A stretch of 64,000 nucleotides of DNA. Origin: Colletes latitarsis. Its lineage: Eukaryota > Arthropoda > Insecta > Hymenoptera > Colletidae. The notes beneath the pieces were generated by a model that was not told where the DNA came from, ran no database searches, and saw nothing but the letters and a program-made list of their open reading frames with translations. The stretch spans positions 5,394,001 through 5,458,000 of the forward strand of contig NW_027488370.1 of NCBI RefSeq assembly GCF_051014445.1, read 5' to 3'. Positions 38,051 to 50,670 of the stretch are shown here, piece by piece (positions within the stretch are counted from its first letter, which is position 1; every line of letters begins with the position of its first letter). The translations under genes were made by a program, and so were the position numbers.

Positions 38051-41000
38051 CCTGGGTTTTGTCTGGTTTGGATCACGTATTAATGTGGTGCCACACTGAC
38101 ACAGTCGATTAAACCTGGTTTCGATCAATATCATTGAGGATAACGCATGTTAGGTCTAGGTTAGTCCTGGGATTTTCACTCATCAGACTCATACTTTCGC
38201 ATTCTTCACATACTTGTTGAACGGATCCTGTGTTTTTACTGGTTTGGTTCACGTAGTAATGTGGTACCACACTGACACATTCAATTAAACCTGGTCTTGA
38301 TAAATATTTTAGAGGATATCGCATGCTAGGTCTAGGTTAGGCCTGGGATTTGCCCCCATAAGACCCATACCTTCGCATATTTCTCATACTTCATGGCTAG
38401 ATCCTGGGCTATTTATAGATTGGATCACGTAGTAATGTGGCACCACACTGAAACAGTCAATTAAACCTGGTTTCGATCAATATTTTAGAGGATAACGCAA
38501 GTTATGTCTGGGTTAGGTCTAGGATTTGCCCTCATCAGGCTCATACTTTCGCATATTTCTCATACTTCATGGCTAGATCCTGGGCTATTTCTGGATTGCA
38601 TCACGTAGTAATGTAGTGCAACACTGAAACAGTCAATTAAACCTGGTTTCCATCAATATTTTAGAGGACAACGCAAGTTAGGTCTGGGTTAGGCCTGGGA
38701 TTTACCCTCATCAGACTCATACTTTCGCATACTTCACATACTTGTTGAACAGATCCTGGGTTCTTTCCGGTTTGGATCACGTAGTAATGTGGTACCACAC
38801 TGAAACAGACGATTAAACCTGGTTTTGATCAATATTTTTGAGGATAACGCATGTTAGGTCTAGGTTAGCCCTGAGATTTTCACTCATCAGACACATACTT
38901 TCGCATTTTTCACATACTTCTTGAACGGATCCTGGGTTTTTTCTGGTGTGGATCACGTAGTAATGTGGTACCACACTGAAACAATCAATTAAACCTGGTC
39001 TTGATAAATATTTTAGAGGATAACGCATGTTAGGTCTGGGTTAGGTCTAGGACTTGCCCTCATCAGGCTCATACTTACGCATATTTCTCATAATTCATGG
39101 CTAGATCCAGGGCTATTTCTGGATTGGATCACGTAGTAATGTGTTACCACACTGAAACAGCAAAGTAAACCTGGTTTCGATCAATATTTTAGAGGATAAC
39201 GCAAGTTAGGTCTGGGATAAGTCTGGGATACGCCCTCATCAGGCTCATACTTTCGCGTTTTTCACATACTTGTTGAACTGATCCTGGGTTTTTTCTGGAT
39301 TAGATCACGTAGTAATGTGGTACCACACTGAAACAATCCATTAACCCTGGTTTCGATGAATATTTTAGAGGATAACGCATGTTAGGTCTAGGTTAGGCCT
39401 GCGATTTGCCCTCATCAGGTTCATACTTTCGCAGTTTTAACATACATGTTGACCTGATCGAGGGTTTTTTCTGCTTTGGATCACGTAGTAAAGTGGTACC
39501 ACACTGAAACATTCCATTAAACCTGGTTTCGATCAATATTTTAGAGGATAACGCAAGTTAGGTCTGGGATAGGTCTGGGATACGCCCTCATCAGGCTCAT
39601 ACTTTCGCGTTTTTCACATACTTCTTGAACAGATCCTGGGTTTTTTCTGGTTTGGATCACATAGTAATGTGGTACCACACTGAAACAGTCCATTGAACCT
39701 GGTATCGATCAATATTTTAGAGGATAATGCATGTTAGGTCTAGTTTAGGCCTGGGACTTTCACTCATCAGACTCATACTTTCGCATTCTTCACATACTTG
39801 TTGAACGGACCCTATGTTTTTACTGGTTTGGATCACGTAGTAATGTGGTACCACACTGAAACATTCAATTAAACCTGGTCTTGATAAATATTTTAGAGGA
39901 TAACGCATGTTAGGTCAGGGTAAGGTCTAGGATTTGCCCTCATCAGGCTCATTCTTTCGCATATCTCTCATACTTCATGGCTAGATCCTCGGCTATTTCT
40001 GGATTGGATCACGTAGTAATGTGGTACCACATAGAAACAGTCAATTAAACCTGGTTCCGATCAATATTTTAGAGGATAACGCATGTTAGGTCTGGGATAG
40101 GTCTGGGATTTGCCCTCAACAGGCTCATACTTTCGCGTTCTTCACATACATGTTAACAGATCCTGGGATTTTTCTGGTTTTGGATCACGTAGTAATGTGG
40201 TACCAAACTGAAACATTCCATTAAACCTGGTTTCGATTAATATTTTAGAGGATAAGGCATGTTATGTCTAGGTTAGGTCTAGGATTTGCCCTCGTCAGGA
40301 TCATACTTTCGCATATTTCTCATACTTGATGGCTAGATCCTGGGCTTTTTCTGGATTGCATCACGTAGTAATGTAGTACCACACTGAAACAGTCGATTAA
40401 ACCTTGTTTCGATAAATATTTTTGAGCATAACGCATGTTAGGTCTAGGTTAGGCTTGGGATTTTCACTCATCAGACTCATACTTTCGCACTCATCACATA
40501 CTTGTTGAACAGATCCTGGGTTTTTTCTAGTTTGGATCACGTAGTAATGTGGTACCACACTGAAACAGTCCATTAAACCTGGTTTCGATCAATATTTTAG
40601 AGGATAACGCATTTAAGGTATGGGATAGTTCTGGGATTTGCCCTCATCAGACTCATAGTTTCGCACACTTCACATACTCGCTGAACAGATCCTGGTTTTT
40701 TTCTTGTTTGGATTACTTAGTAATGCGGTGCCACACTGACACAGTCGATTAAACCTTGTTTCGAACAATATTATTGAGGATAACGCATGTTAGGTATAGG
40801 TTAGTCCTGGGACTTCCACTCATCAGACTCATACTTTCGAATTCTTCACATACTTGTTGAACGGATCCTGTGTTTTTACTGGTTTGGTTCACGTAGTAAT
40901 GTGGTACCACACTGACACATTCAATTAAACCTGGTCTTGATAAATATTTTAGAGGATATCGCATGCTAGGTCTAGGTTAGGCCTGGGATTTGCCCCCATA

Positions 41001-43792
41001 AGACCCATACCTTCGCATATTTCTCATACTTCATGGCTAGATCCTGGGCTATTTATAGATTGGATCACGTAGTAATGTGGCACCACACTGAAACAGTCAA
41101 TTAAACCTGGTTTCGATCAATATTTTAGAGGATAACGCAAGTTATGTCTGGGTTAGGTCTAGGATTTGCCCTCATAAGGCTCATACTTTCGCATATTTCT
41201 CGTACTTCATGGCTAGATCCTGGGCTATTTCTGGATTGCATCGCGTAGTAATGTAGTGCAACACTGAAACAGTCAATTAAACCTGGTTTCCATCAATATT
41301 TTAGAGGACAACGCAAGTTAGGTCTGGGTTAGTCCTGGGATTTGCCCTCATCAGACTCATACTTTCGCATACTTCACATACTTGTTGAACAGATCCTGGG
41401 TTTTTTCCGGTTTGGATCACGTAGTAATGTGGTACCACACTGAAACATTCAATTAAACCTGGTCTTGATAAATATTTTAGAGGATAACGCATGTTAGGTC
41501 TAGGTTAGGCCTGGGATTTGCTCTCATCAGGCTCGTACTTTCGCATATTTCTCATACTTAATGGGCAGATTCTGGGCTTTTTGTGGATTGGATCACGTAG
41601 TAATTTAGTAGCACATTGAAACAGTCGATTAAACCTGGTTTCGATCAATATATATGAGCATAACGCATGTTAGGTCTAGGTTAGGCCTGGGATTTGCCCT
41701 CATCAGACTCATACTTTCGCATTCTTCATATACTTGTTGAACGGATCCTGTGTTTTTACTGGTTTGGATCACGTAGTAATGTGGTACCACACTGAAACAT
41801 TCAATTAAACCTGGACTTGATAAATATTTTAGAGGATAACGCATGTTAGGTCTAGGTTAGGCCTGGGATTTGCTCTCATCAGGCTCGTACTTTCGCATAT
41901 TTCTCATACTTAATGGCCAGATTCTGGGCTTTTTGTGGATTGGATCACGTAGTAATTTAGTAGCACATTGAAACAGTCGATTAAACCTGGTTTCGATCAA
42001 TATATATGAGCATAACGCATGTTAGGTCTAGGTTAGGCCTGGGATTTGCCCTCATCAGACTCATACTTTCGCATTCATCATATACTTGTTGAACAGCTCC
42101 AGGGATTTTTTCTGGTTTGGATCACGTAGTAATGTGGTACCACACTGAAACAGTCGATTAAACCTGGTTTCGATCAATATCTTTGAGGGTAACGCATGTC
42201 AGGTCTGGGATAGGTCTGGGATTTGCCCTCATCAGGGTCATACTTTCGCAGTTTTGACATGCATGTTGACCTGATCGAGGGCTTTTCTGCTTTGGATCAC
42301 GTAGTAAAGTGGTACCACACTAAAACGGTCAATTAAACCTGGTTTCGATCAATATTTTAGAGGATAACGCATGTTAGGTCTAGGTTAGGCCTGAGATTTT
42401 CACTCATCAGACACATACTTTCGCATTTTTCACATACTTCTTGAACGGATCCTGGGTTTTTTCTGGTGTGGATCACGTAGTAATGTGGTACCACACTGAA
42501 ACAATCAATTAAACCTGGTCTTGATAAATATTTTAGAGGATAACGCATGTTAGGTCTGGGTTATGTCTAGGATTTGCCCTCATCAGGCTCATACTTTCGC
42601 ATATTTTTCATACTTCATGGCTAGATCCTGGGCTATTTCTGGTTTGGATCACGTAGTAATGTGGTACCACACTGCAATATTCAATTAAACCTGGTCATGA
42701 TAAATATTTTAGTGGATAACGCATGTTAGGTCTGGGTTCGGTCTAGGATTTGCCCTCATCAGGCTCATACTTTCGCATATTTCTCATACTTCATGGCTAG
42801 ATCCTGGGCTATTTCTGGATTGGATCACGTAGTAATGTGTTACCACACTGAAACAATCCATTAAACCTGGTTTCGATGAATATTTTAGAAGACAACGCAT
42901 GTTAGGTCTAGGTTAGGCCTGCGATTTGCCCTCATCAGGGTCATACTTTCGCAGTTTTAACATACATGTTGACCTGATCGAGGGTTTTTTCTGCTTTGGA
43001 TCACGTAGTAAAGTGGTACCACACTGAATCATTCCATTAAACCTGGTTTCGATCAATATTTTAGAGGATAACGCAATTTAGGTCTGGGATAGGTCTGGGA
43101 TTTGCCCTCGTCAGGATCATAGTTTCGCATTTTTCACATACATGTAGACATAATCGAGGGTTTTTTCTGCTATGGATCACGTAGTAAAGTGGTACCACAC
43201 CAAAACTGTCAATTTAACCTGGTTTCGATCAATATTTTAGAGGACAACGCAAGTTAGGTCTGAGATAGGTATGGGATTTGCCCTCATCAGGGTCATACTT
43301 TCGCGTTTTTCACATACTTGATGGCTAGATCCTGGGCTTTTTCTGGATTGCATCACGTAGTAATGAAGTACAACACTGAAACAGTCAATTAAACCTGGTT
43401 TCAATCAATATTTTAGAGGACAGCGTATGTTAGGTCTAGGTTAGGTCTGGGATTTGCCCTCGTCAGGATCATACTTTCGCATTTTTCACATACTTGTTGA
43501 ACAGATCCTGGGTTTTTTCTGGTTTGGATCACGCAGTAGTGTGGTACCACACTGAAACATTCAATTAAACCTGGTTTCGATCAATATTTTAGAGGATAAC
43601 GCATGTTAGGTCTGGGTAACGTCTAGGATTTGCCCTCATCAGGCTCATACTTTCGCATATTTCTAATACTTCATGGCTAGATCCTGGGCTCTTTCTGGAT
43701 TGGATCACGTAGTAATGTGGTACCACACTGAAACAGTCCATTAAACCTGGTCTCGATCAATATTTTTGAGGATAACACATGTTAGGTCTAGG
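38051..43792. repeat. Mixed zone with short-range duplications
   Basis: About 33 monomers without one dominant HOR. A block of three to four monomers with GCCCCCATAAGACCC and CTATTTATAGATTGG occurs at 35510, 38325 and 40965 (steps 2814 and 2640 bp). The block at 42000-42730 recurs at about 56810-57540 (offset 14810 bp) and in related form at 62760-63250. The final part (42900-43790) holds single divergent monomers of the TTAACATACATG and GATGGCTAGATCC classes. No gene or RNA is visible. Confidence 0.75.
41490..42090. repeat. Dimeric tandem duplication, 352-bp step
   Basis: The pair consisting of a CTTAATGGGCAGATTCTGGG monomer plus an ATATATATGAGCATAACGC junction is repeated two monomers later (41521 and 41873 are equivalent positions). 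The second copy reads TTAATGGCCAGATT in place of TTAATGGGCAGATT. Both keep the unusual CACATTGAAACAGTCG. Confidence 0.8.
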
Positions 43793-46700
43793 TTAGGACT
43801 GGAATTTGATCTCATCAGGCTCATTCTTTCGCATATTTCTCATACTTGATGGCTAGATCCTGGGCTTTTTCTGGATTGGGTCACGTAGTAATGTAGTACC
43901 ACACTGAAATAGTCGATTAACCCTGGTTTCGATCAATATTTTAGAGGATAACGCATGTTAGGTCTAGGTTAGGCCTGGGATTTGACCTCATCAGGGTCAT
44001 ACTTTCGCAGTTTTAACATACATGTTGACCTAATCCAGGGTCTTTTCTGCTTTGGATCACGTAGTAATGTGGTACCACACTGAAACAGTCCATTAAACCT
44101 GGTTTCGATCAATATTTTAGAGGATAACGCAAGTTATGTCTGGGATAGGTCTGGGGATTTGCCCTCATCAGGCTCATACTTTCGCGTTTTTCACATTCTA
44201 GTTGAACAGATCCTGGGTTTTTTCTGGTTTGGATCACCTAGCAATGTGGTACCACACTGAGACAGACCATTAAACCTGGTTTCGATCAATATTTTAGAGA
44301 ATAATTCATGTTAGGTCTAGGTTAGGTCTGGGATTTTGTCTCATCAGGCTCATTCGTTCGCATATTTCTCATACTTGATGGCTAGATCCTGGGCTTTTTC
44401 TGGATTGCATCACGTAGTAATGAAGTACAACACTGAAACAGTCAATTAAACCTGGTTTCCATCAATATTTTAGAGGACAGCGTATGTTAGGTCTAGGTTA
44501 GGCCTGGGATTTGCCCTGATCAGGGTCATACTTTCGTAGTTTTAACATACATGTTGACCTGATCGAGGGTTTTTTCTGCTTTGGATCACGTAGTAAAGTG
44601 GTACCTCACTGAAACAGTCCATTAAACCTGGTTTGGATCAATATTTTAGAGAATAATTAATGTTAGGTCTAGGTTAGGTCTGGGATTTTGTCTCATCAGG
44701 CTCATTCGTTCGCATATTTCTCATACTTGATGGCTAGATCCTGGGCTCTTTCTGGATTGCATCACGTAGTAATGAAGTACAACACTGAAACAGTCAATTA
44801 AACCTGGTTTCCATCAATATTTTAGAGGACAGCGTATGTTAGGTCTAGGTTAGGTCTGGGATTTGCCCTCAGCAGACTCATACTTTCGCATTCTTCACAT
44901 ACTCGTTGAACGGGTCCTGGGTTTTTACTGGTTTGGTTCACGTAGTAATGTGGTACCACACTGAAACATTCAATTAAACCTGGTCTCGATAAATATTTTA
45001 GAGGATAACGCATGTTAGGTCTGGGTAAGGTCTAGGATTTGCCCTCATCAGGCTCATACTTTCGCATATTTCTAATACTTCATGGCTAGATCCTGGGCTA
45101 TTTCTGGATTGGATCACATAGTAATGTGGTACCACACTGAAACAGTCCATTAAACCTGGTTTCGATCAATATTATTGTGGATAACGCATGATAGGTCTGG
45201 GTTAGGTCTAGGATTTGCCCTCATCAGGCTCATACTTTCGCATATTTCTCATACTTCATGGCTAGATCCTGGGCAATTAATGGATTGGATCACGTAGTAA
45301 TGTGGCACTACACTGAAACAGTCAATTAAACCTGGTTTCGATCCATATTTTAGCGGATAACGCAAGTTATGTCTAGGATAGGGCTGGGATATGCCCTCAT
45401 CAGGGGATATGCCCTCATACTTTCGCGTTTTTCACATACTTGTTGAACAGATCCTGGGTTTTTTCTGATTCGGATCACGTAGTAATGTGGTACCACACTG
45501 AAACAGTCCATTAAACCTGGTTTCGATCAGTATCTTTGAGGATAACGCATGTTAGGCCTGGGCTAGGTCTAGGAATTGCCCTCATCAGGCTCATACTTTC
45601 GCATATTTCTCATACTTCATGGCTAGATCGTGGGCTGTTTCTGGATTGCATCACGTAGTAATGTAGTACCATACTGAAACAGTCAATTAAACCTGGTTTC
45701 AATCAATATTTTAGAGGATAACGCATGTTATGTCTAGGTTAGGCCTGGGATTTGCCCTCATCAGGCTCATACTTTCGCATATTTCTAATACTCCATGGCT
45801 AGATCCTGGGCTCTTTCTGGATTGGATCACGTATTATTGTTGTACCACACTGAAACAGTCCATTAAACCTGGTTTCGATCAATATTTCAGAGGATAACGC
45901 AAGTTAGGTCTGGGATAGGTCTGGGATTCGCCCTCATCAGGCTCATACTTTCGCGTTTTTCACATCCTTGTTGAACTGATCCTGGGTTTTTTCTGGTTTG
46001 GATCACGTAGTAATGTGGTACCACACTGAAACAGTCCATTAAACCTGGTTTCGATCAATATCTTTGAGGATAACGCATGTTAGGTCTGGGATAGGTCTAG
46101 AATATGCCCTCATCAGGCTCATACTTTCGCATATTTTTCATACTTGATGGCTAGATCCTGGCTTTTTCTAGGTTGGATCACGTAGTAATGTAGTACCACA
46201 CTGAAACAGTCGATTAACCCTGGTTTCGATCAATATTTTAGAGGATAACGCATGTTAGGTCTAGGTTAGGCCTGGGATATGCCCTCATCAGGGTCATACT
46301 TTCGCAGTTTTAACATACATGTTGACCTCATCGAGGGTTTTTTCTGCTTTGGATCACTTAGTAATGTGGTACCACACTGAAACAGTCCATTAAACCTGGT
46401 TTCGATCAATATCTTTGAGGATAACGCATGTTAGGTCTGGGTTATGTCTAGGATTTGCCCTCATCAGGCTCATACTTTCGCATATTTTTCATACTTCATG
46501 GCTAGATCCTGGGCTATTTCTGGTTTGGATCACGTAGTAATGTGGTACCACACTGAAACATTCAATTAAACCTGGTCATGATAAATATTTTAGTGGATAA
46601 CGCATGTTAGGTCTGGGTTAGGTCTAGGATTTGCCCTCATCAGGCTCATACTTTCGCATATTTCTCATACTTCATGGCTAGATCCTGGCCTATTTCTGGA

Positions 46701-49700
46701 TTGGATCACGTAGTAATGTGTTACCACACTGAAACAGCAAAGTAAACCTGGTTTCGATCGATATTTTAGAGGATAACGCAAGTTAGGTCTGGGATAAGTC
46801 TGGTATACGCCCTCATCAGGCTCATACTTTCGCGTTTTTCACATACTTGTTGAACAGATCCTGGGTTTTTTCTGGTTTGGATCACATAGTAATGTGGTAC
46901 CACACTGAAACAGTCCATTAAACCTGGTTTCGATCAATATCTTTGAGGATAACGCATGTTAGGTCTGGGTTATGTCTAGGATTTGCCCTCATCAGGCTCA
47001 TACTTTCGCATATTTTTCATACTTCATGGCTAGATCCTGGGCTATTTCTGGTTTGGATCACGTAGTCATGTGTTACCACACTGAAACAATCCTTTAAACC
47101 TGGTTTCGATGAATATTTTAGAGGATAACGCATGTTAGGTCTAGGTTAGGCCTGCGATTTGCCCTCATCAGGGTCATACTTTCGCAGTTTTCACATAATT
47201 GTTGAACAGATCCTGGGTTTTTTCTAGTTTGGATCACGTAGTAATGTGGTACCACACTGAAACAGTCCATTAAACCTGGTTTCGATAAATATTTTAGAGG
47301 ATAATGCATGTTAGGTCTAGGTTAGGCCTGGGATTTGCCCTCATCAGGGTCATACTTTCGCGTTTTTCACATACTTGTTGAACAGATCCTGGGTTTTTTC
47401 TAGTTTGGATCACGTAGTAATGTGGTACCACACTGAAACAGTCCATTAAACCTGGTTTCGATCAATATTTTTGAGGATAACGCATGTTAGGTCTGGGTTA
47501 GTCCTGGGATTTGCTCTCATCAGGCTCATTCTTTCGCATATTTCACATACTTGATGGCTACATACTGGGTTTTTCCTGGTTTGGATCACGCAGTAATGTG
47601 GTACCACACTGAAAGAGTCCACTCAACCTGGTTTCGTTCAATAATTTAGAGGATAACGCATGTTATGTCTAGGTTAGGCCTGGGATTAGCCCTCATCAGA
47701 TTCATACTTTCGCATACTTCACATACTTGTTGAACAGATCCTGGGTTTTTTTCTGGTTTGGATCACATAGTAATGTGGTACCACACTGAAACAGTCGATT
47801 AAACCTGGTTTCGACCTATATTTTTGAGGATAACGCATGTTAGGTCTAGGTTAGGCCTGGGATTTTCACTCATCAGACTCATACTTTCGCATTCTTCACA
47901 TACTTGTTGAACGGATCCTGTGTTTTTACTGGTTTGGATCACGTAGTAATGTGGTACCACACTGAAACATTCAATTAAACCTGGTTTCGATCAATACTTT
48001 AGAGGATAACGCATGTTAGGTCAGGGTAAGGTCTAGGATTTGCCCTCATCAGGCTCATACTTTCGCATATTTCTAATACTTCATGGCTAGATCAAGGGCT
48101 CTTTCTGGATTGGATCACGTAGTAATGTGGTACCACACTGAAACAGTCCATTAAACCTCGTTTCGATCAATATTTTTGAGGATAACACATGTTAGGTCTA
48201 GGTTAGGACTGGGATTTGCTCTCATCAGGCTCATTCTTTCGCATATTTCTCATACTTGATGGCTAGATCGTGGGCTTTTTGTGGATTGGATCACGTAGTA
48301 ATGTAGAACCACACTGAAACAGTCAATTAAACCTGGTCATGATAAATATTTTAGTGGATAACGCATGTTAGGTCTGGGATAGTTCTGGGATTTGCCCTCA
48401 TCAGACTCATAGTTTCGCACACTTCACATACTCGTTGAAGAGATCCCGGGTTTTTTTCTGGTTTGGATCACGTAGTAATGCGGTACTACACTGGCACAGT
48501 CGATTAAACCTGGTTTCGATCAATATTATTGAGGAATACGCATGTTAGGTCTAGGTTAGTCCTGGGATTTTCACTCATCAGACTCATACTTTCGCATTCT
48601 TCACATACTTGTTGAACGAATCCTGTGTTTTTACTGGTTTGGTTCACGTAGTAATGCGGTACCACACTGAAACATTCAATTAAACCTGGTCTTGATAAAT
48701 ATTTTAGTGGATAACGCATATTAGGTCTAGGTTAGGTCTAGGATTGGCCCTCATCAGGCTCATACTTTCGCATATTTCTCATACTTCATGGCTAGATCCT
48801 GGGCTATTTCTGGATTGGATCTCGTAGTAATGTGTTACCACACTGAAACAGTCAAGTAAACCTGGTTTCGATCAATATTTTAGAGGATAACGCAAGTTAT
48901 GTCTGGGTTAGGTCTAGGATTTGCCCTCATCAGGCTAATACTTTCGCATATTTCTCATACTTCATGGCTAGATCCTTGGCTATTTCTGGATTGCATCACG
49001 TAGTAATGAGGTACAACACTGAAACAGTCAATTAAACCTGGTTTCCAACAATATTTTAGAGGACAACGCAAGTTAGGTCTGGGTTAGGCCTGGGATTTGC
49101 CCTCATCAGACTCATACTTTCGCATACTTCACATACTTGTTGAACAGATCCTGGGTTTTGTTCCGGTTTGGATCACGTAGTAATGTGGTACCACACTAAA
49201 ACAGTCGATTAAACCTGGTTTCGAACAATATTTTTGAGCATAACGCATGTTAGGTCTAGGTTAGGTCTGGAGATTTGCTCTCATCAGGCTCGTACTTTCG
49301 CATATTTCTCATACTTGATGGGCAGACTCTGGGCTTTTTGTGGATTGGATCACGTAGTAATGCAGTAGCACACTGAAACAGTCGATTAAACCTGGTTTCG
49401 ATCAATACTTATGAGCATAACGCATGTTAGGTCTAGGTTTGGCCTGGGATTTGCCCTCATCAGACACATACTTTCGCATTCTTCACGTAGTTGTTGAACA
49501 GCTCCTGGGTTTTTTTCTTGTTTGGATCACGTAGTAATGTGGTACCACACTGAAACAGTTGTTTAAACCTGGTTTCGATCAATATTTTTGAGGATAACGC
49601 ATGTTATGTCTATGTTAGGCCTGAGATTTTCACTCATCAGAGTCATACTTTCGCATTTTTCACATACTTCTTGAACGGATCCTGGGTTTTTTCTGGTGTG

Positions 49701-50670
49701 GATCATGTAGTAATGTGGTACCACACTGAAACAATCAATTAAACCTGGTCTTGATAAATATTTTAGAGGATAACGCATGTTAGGTCTGGGTTAGGTCTAG
49801 GATTTGCCCTCATCTGGCTCATACTTTCGCATATTTCTCATACTTCATGGCTAGATCCTGGGCTTTTTCTGGATTGGATCACGTAGTAATGTAGAACCAC
49901 ACTGAAACGGTCAATTAACCCTGGTTTCGATCACTATTTTAGAGGATAACGCATGTTAGGTATGGGATAGTTCTGGGATTTGCCCTCATCAGGGTCATAC
50001 TTTCGCAGTTTTAACATACATGTTGACCTGATCGAGGGTTTTTTCTGCTTTGGATCACGTAGTAAAGTGGTACCCCACTGAAACAGTCCATTAAACCTGG
50101 TTTCGATCAATATTTTAGAGGATAATGCATGTTAGGTCTAGGTTAGGCCTGGGATTTGCCCTCATCAGGGTCATACTTTCGCGTTTTTCACATACTTGTT
50201 GAACAGATCCTGGGTTTTTTCTGGTTTGGATCACGTAGTAATGTGGTACCACACTGAAACAGTCCACTCAACGTGGTTTCTATCAATATTTTAGAGGATA
50301 ACGCATGTTATGTCTAGGTTAGGCCTGGGATTTGCCCTCATCAGACTCATACTTTCGGATTTTTCACATACTTGTTGAACAGATCCTGGGTTTTTTATGG
50401 TTTGGATCACGTAGTAATGTGGTACCACACTAAAACAGTCCATGAAACCTGGTTTCGATCAATATTTTAGAGAATAATTCATATTAGGTCTAGGTTAGGT
50501 CTGGGATTTGCTCACGTCAGGCTCATTCTTTCGCATATTTCTCATACTTGATGGCCAGATTCTGGGCCTTTTCTGGTTTGGATCACGTAGCAATGTGGTA
50601 CCACACTGAAGCAGACCATTAAACCTGGTTTCGATCAATATTTTTGAGGATAACGCATGCTAGGTCTAGG
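43793..50670. repeat. HOR domain 6, copy A (39 monomers, 6878 bp)
   Basis: Start word TTAGGACTGGAATTTG at 43793 recurs at 50671. The unit contains several private markers: a 15-bp direct repeat at 45386-45418, TGGGGATTTG near 44150, GGGCAATTAATGG near 45270 and CAATAATTTAGAGG near 47639. All of these recur at +6878 bp. Copy A is complete and five monomers longer than copy B. Confidence 0.88.
45386..45418. repeat. 15-bp direct repeat (9-bp net insertion), copy A marker
   Basis: GGGATATGCCCTCAT occurs at 45386-45400 and again at 45404-45418, separated by CAG. A normal monomer has only one copy followed by CAGGCTCATAC, so the monomer is 9 bp longer. The same scar is at 52264-52296 in copy B, exactly +6878 bp, so it predates the duplication. 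Confidence 0.87.

Noticed and set aside
45386..45418. Target-site duplication of a transposon
   Set aside because: The 15-bp direct repeats are separated by only 3 bp and both belong to the monomer itself, so this is a slippage duplication and not an insertion footprint.
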